Shown here: piece by piece, positions 6,575 through 7,987 of the stretch
Numbering within the stretch: position 1 is the stretch's first letter
Layout: each line of letters starts with the position of its first letter
NCBI GenBank assembly: GCA_947629065.1
Contig: CANRCH010000083.1
Location: forward strand, 1 to 7,987
From: an uncultured Aliarcobacter sp.
GTDB taxonomy: Bacteria; Campylobacterota; Campylobacteria; Campylobacterales; Arcobacteraceae
Direction of reading: 5' to 3'
Length of the DNA stretch: 7,987 nucleotides
Program-made: the position numbers and the translations under genes
The notes under the pieces: generated by a model
Seen by the model: only the letters and a program-made list of their open reading frames with translations
What the model was told of the DNA's origin: nothing
Database searches by the model: none

Positions 6575-7987
6575 TGTACATATTATTTTAATTATGAGTT
6601 TAGGTTGGTATTTAATTACTAATCTACAATGGTATAATTATAAACTTGATAGAGTAATATTCAAACACCATAAATGGCAATGGCATATAACTTATTTTGT
6701 ATCGCCAATTGTACTATTTTATATTATTCCTGAAATCTATTTCCCTGCTTATTTTGTTATATATTTTATTAGTTTTATTTTATGGAATAAAAAACTATCA
6801 AATCCTTTGGTTTTAACAGCACGAGTTAAAAGATTTTTAGCAATTTTGCTAATAGTAACTTTTTCAATTGTAGGAACTTGTATTGCTTTAGAAGAGAGTT
6901 GCATCTCTAAATTTATCTTTGTTCCTTTGATTTTGACATATATAATAAGTGCGCTTTTAGAAAAAATATTCTTTATAAGATTTAAAAATAGGGCAAAACA
7001 GAGATATAAAAGTATAAGTGGGCTAAGAACAGTTGCAATTACTGCATCTTTTGGGAAAACATCAATTAAAAACTTTTTATACCATATTTTAAAACATAGA
7101 TATAAAGTGTATAAAACTCCAAGAAGTGTAAATACTCTTGCTGGAATTGTATTAGATGTAAATAGAGCTTTACCAAATGATACACAAATATATATTGCTG
7201 AAGCTGGAGCTAGGCAAACAGGAGATATTGAAGATATTACAATGTTTTTAGAGCCACAAATTTGTGTTATTGGAAGTGTTGGAGAGCAACATATTGAGTA
7301 TTTTAAAACTTTAGATAATATTATTAAAACAAAGATGGAGATTTTAAAATCTCCTAGAATGCAAATTGGATTTGTACACGATAGTGTTCCAATAAATGAA
7401 TATCCAAAGATTACTAAGTTTCCAAATAATTTGAAAATAATTTCAAGCACACTTGATGGGATTAAATTCTCAGTAATAATTGAAGGAAGAACAGAAGATT
7501 TCTTTGCACCAATTTTAGGAAGTTTTAATGCAATAAATCTAACAGCGGTTATTCTTGTTGCATATAGTTTAGGAATGAGTATTTTAGAAATTAAAGCTGC
7601 TTTAACAACAATTCCACAAGTAGAGCATAGACTTCAAAAAATTGAAGCTGGTGGAAAAATAATACTTGATGACTCTTTTAATGGAAATCTTGAAGGTATG
7701 CTTGAAGCTATAAATATTGCTTCAACTCACACAGGAAGAAGAGTAATAATAACACCAGGACTTGTAGAATCTACAGTTCAAGCAAATATTCTTCTAGCAA
7801 AAGAGATAAACAAAGTTTTTGATTTTGTAATAATAACAGGGAATTTAAATCTAAATACATTAAAATCAAATATAGATAAAGAGAAAGTTTACGTATTAAA
7901 AGATAAATCACAAATGCAAGATATCCTAGCAAGAACAACATATAGTGGGGATTTAATCCTTTTTGCAAATGATGCACCAAACTTTAT
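6555..7987 (+). CDS. murF: UDP-MurNAc-tripeptide--D-Ala-D-Ala ligase MurF with N-terminal membrane domain (3' partial)
   Basis: MurF uses ATP to add D-Ala-D-Ala to UDP-MurNAc-tripeptide, the last cytoplasmic step of the nucleotide precursor. The frame is open from the ATG at 6555 to the window edge, 477 complete codons with no stop. Mur-ligase motifs: ATP loop ASFGKTS (164-170); EAGARQTGDI; GEQHIEYF with His246; TKMEIL with Lys260, the likely carbamylated lysine; EHRLQ; and DDSFNGN (372-378), equivalent to the DDSYNANP motif. Unlike E. coli MurF, about 145 residues precede the ligase core and are strongly hydrophobic: likely helices near 6-23, 46-60, 62-77, 93-111 and 119-140. This would anchor the enzyme to the membrane. 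The ATG at 6555 overlaps the hydrolase gene by 20 bases and has only a weak ribosome site. The next ATG (6594) has none and would cut the first hydrophobic segment. The missing end is the rest of the C-terminal domain. Confidence 0.93.
   Translation, partial: MEYLNISVHIILIMSLGWYLITNLQWYNYKLDRVIFKHHKWQWHITYFVSPIVLFYIIPEIYFPAYFVIYFISFILWNKKLSNPLVLTARVKRFLAILLIVTFSIVGTCIALEESCISKFIFVPLILTYIISALLEKIFFIRFKNRAKQRYKSISGLRTVAITASFGKTSIKNFLYHILKHRYKVYKTPRSVNTLAGIVLDVNRALPNDTQIYIAEAGARQTGDIEDITMFLEPQICVIGSVGEQHIEYFKTLDNIIKTKMEILKSPRMQIGFVHDSVPINEYPKITKFPNNLKIISSTLDGIKFSVIIEGRTEDFFAPILGSFNAINLTAVILVAYSLGMSILEIKAALTTIPQVEHRLQKIEAGGKIILDDSFNGNLEGMLEAINIASTHTGRRVIITPGLVESTVQANILLAKEINKVFDFVIITGNLNLNTLKSNIDKEKVYVLKDKSQMQDILARTTYSGDLILFANDAPNF

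Noticed and set aside
6594..6596. Alternative murF start at the second ATG
   Set aside because: It would avoid overlap with the hydrolase gene but has no ribosome site and would cut into the first hydrophobic helix. The ATG at 6555 is preferred.
6749..7450. Long minus-strand open frame (233 codons) opposite murF
   Set aside because: It is fully antisense to the clear MurF frame, shows no recognisable motif and has the Ile/Leu/Ser/Phe-rich composition expected from the complement of an AT-rich gene.
7771..7980. Leu/Tyr-rich minus-strand frame near the right edge
   Set aside because: It is antisense to the MurF C-terminal part; its hydrophobic look comes from complementing Lys/Asn/Ile codons.

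Overview
The window looks like chromosomal DNA from a Campylobacterota bacterium, most likely of the Arcobacter group. The basis is very AT-rich sequence with A/T-ending codons throughout, tightly packed genes, the order ruvA - ddl - alpha/beta hydrolase - murF that I remember from Campylobacter relatives, and a MurF with an N-terminal membrane region. This placement rests on style and gene order and has not been checked by a search.

Layout. (1) Bases 1-1856, plus strand: the 3' part of a secreted DUF4198-type protein, cut by the window edge, followed 11 bases later by a four-helix PepSY-associated membrane protein. Such pairs usually belong to metal (often iron) acquisition clusters, and a TonB-dependent receptor may lie just upstream. 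(2) Bases 1857-1934: a short convergent intergenic region with nested inverted repeats, probably a terminator. (3) Bases 1935-4121, minus strand: a 728-residue chemoreceptor whose periplasmic sensor domain carries a c-type heme motif (CMMCH). Its cytoplasmic tail resembles a zinc-binding CZB domain that has lost its ligands. (4) Bases 4122-4234: an AT-rich divergent promoter region with a 12-base direct repeat. (5) Bases 4235 to the right edge, plus strand: a compact operon of ruvA, ddl, an alpha/beta hydrolase with a TTG start, and murF (3' end outside the window).

How the genes work together. Ddl makes D-Ala-D-Ala and MurF attaches it to UDP-MurNAc-tripeptide, two consecutive steps of peptidoglycan precursor synthesis. 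The hydrolase lies between them with a 1-base gap on one side and a 20-base overlap on the other, so its production is tied to theirs, though its substrate is unknown. RuvA, a Holliday-junction protein, is the leading gene and has no obvious functional link to the others. The chemoreceptor is a separate unit that probably reports redox potential or a small heme ligand to the flagellar motor.

I found no mobile element, CRISPR array, tRNA, rRNA or phage gene. No stretch longer than 300 bases lacks a gene. The most notable points are the heme-c chemoreceptor with its degenerate tail, the membrane-anchored MurF, and the uncharacterised hydrolase inside the cell-wall operon. I do not see a wholly new multi-gene system here.
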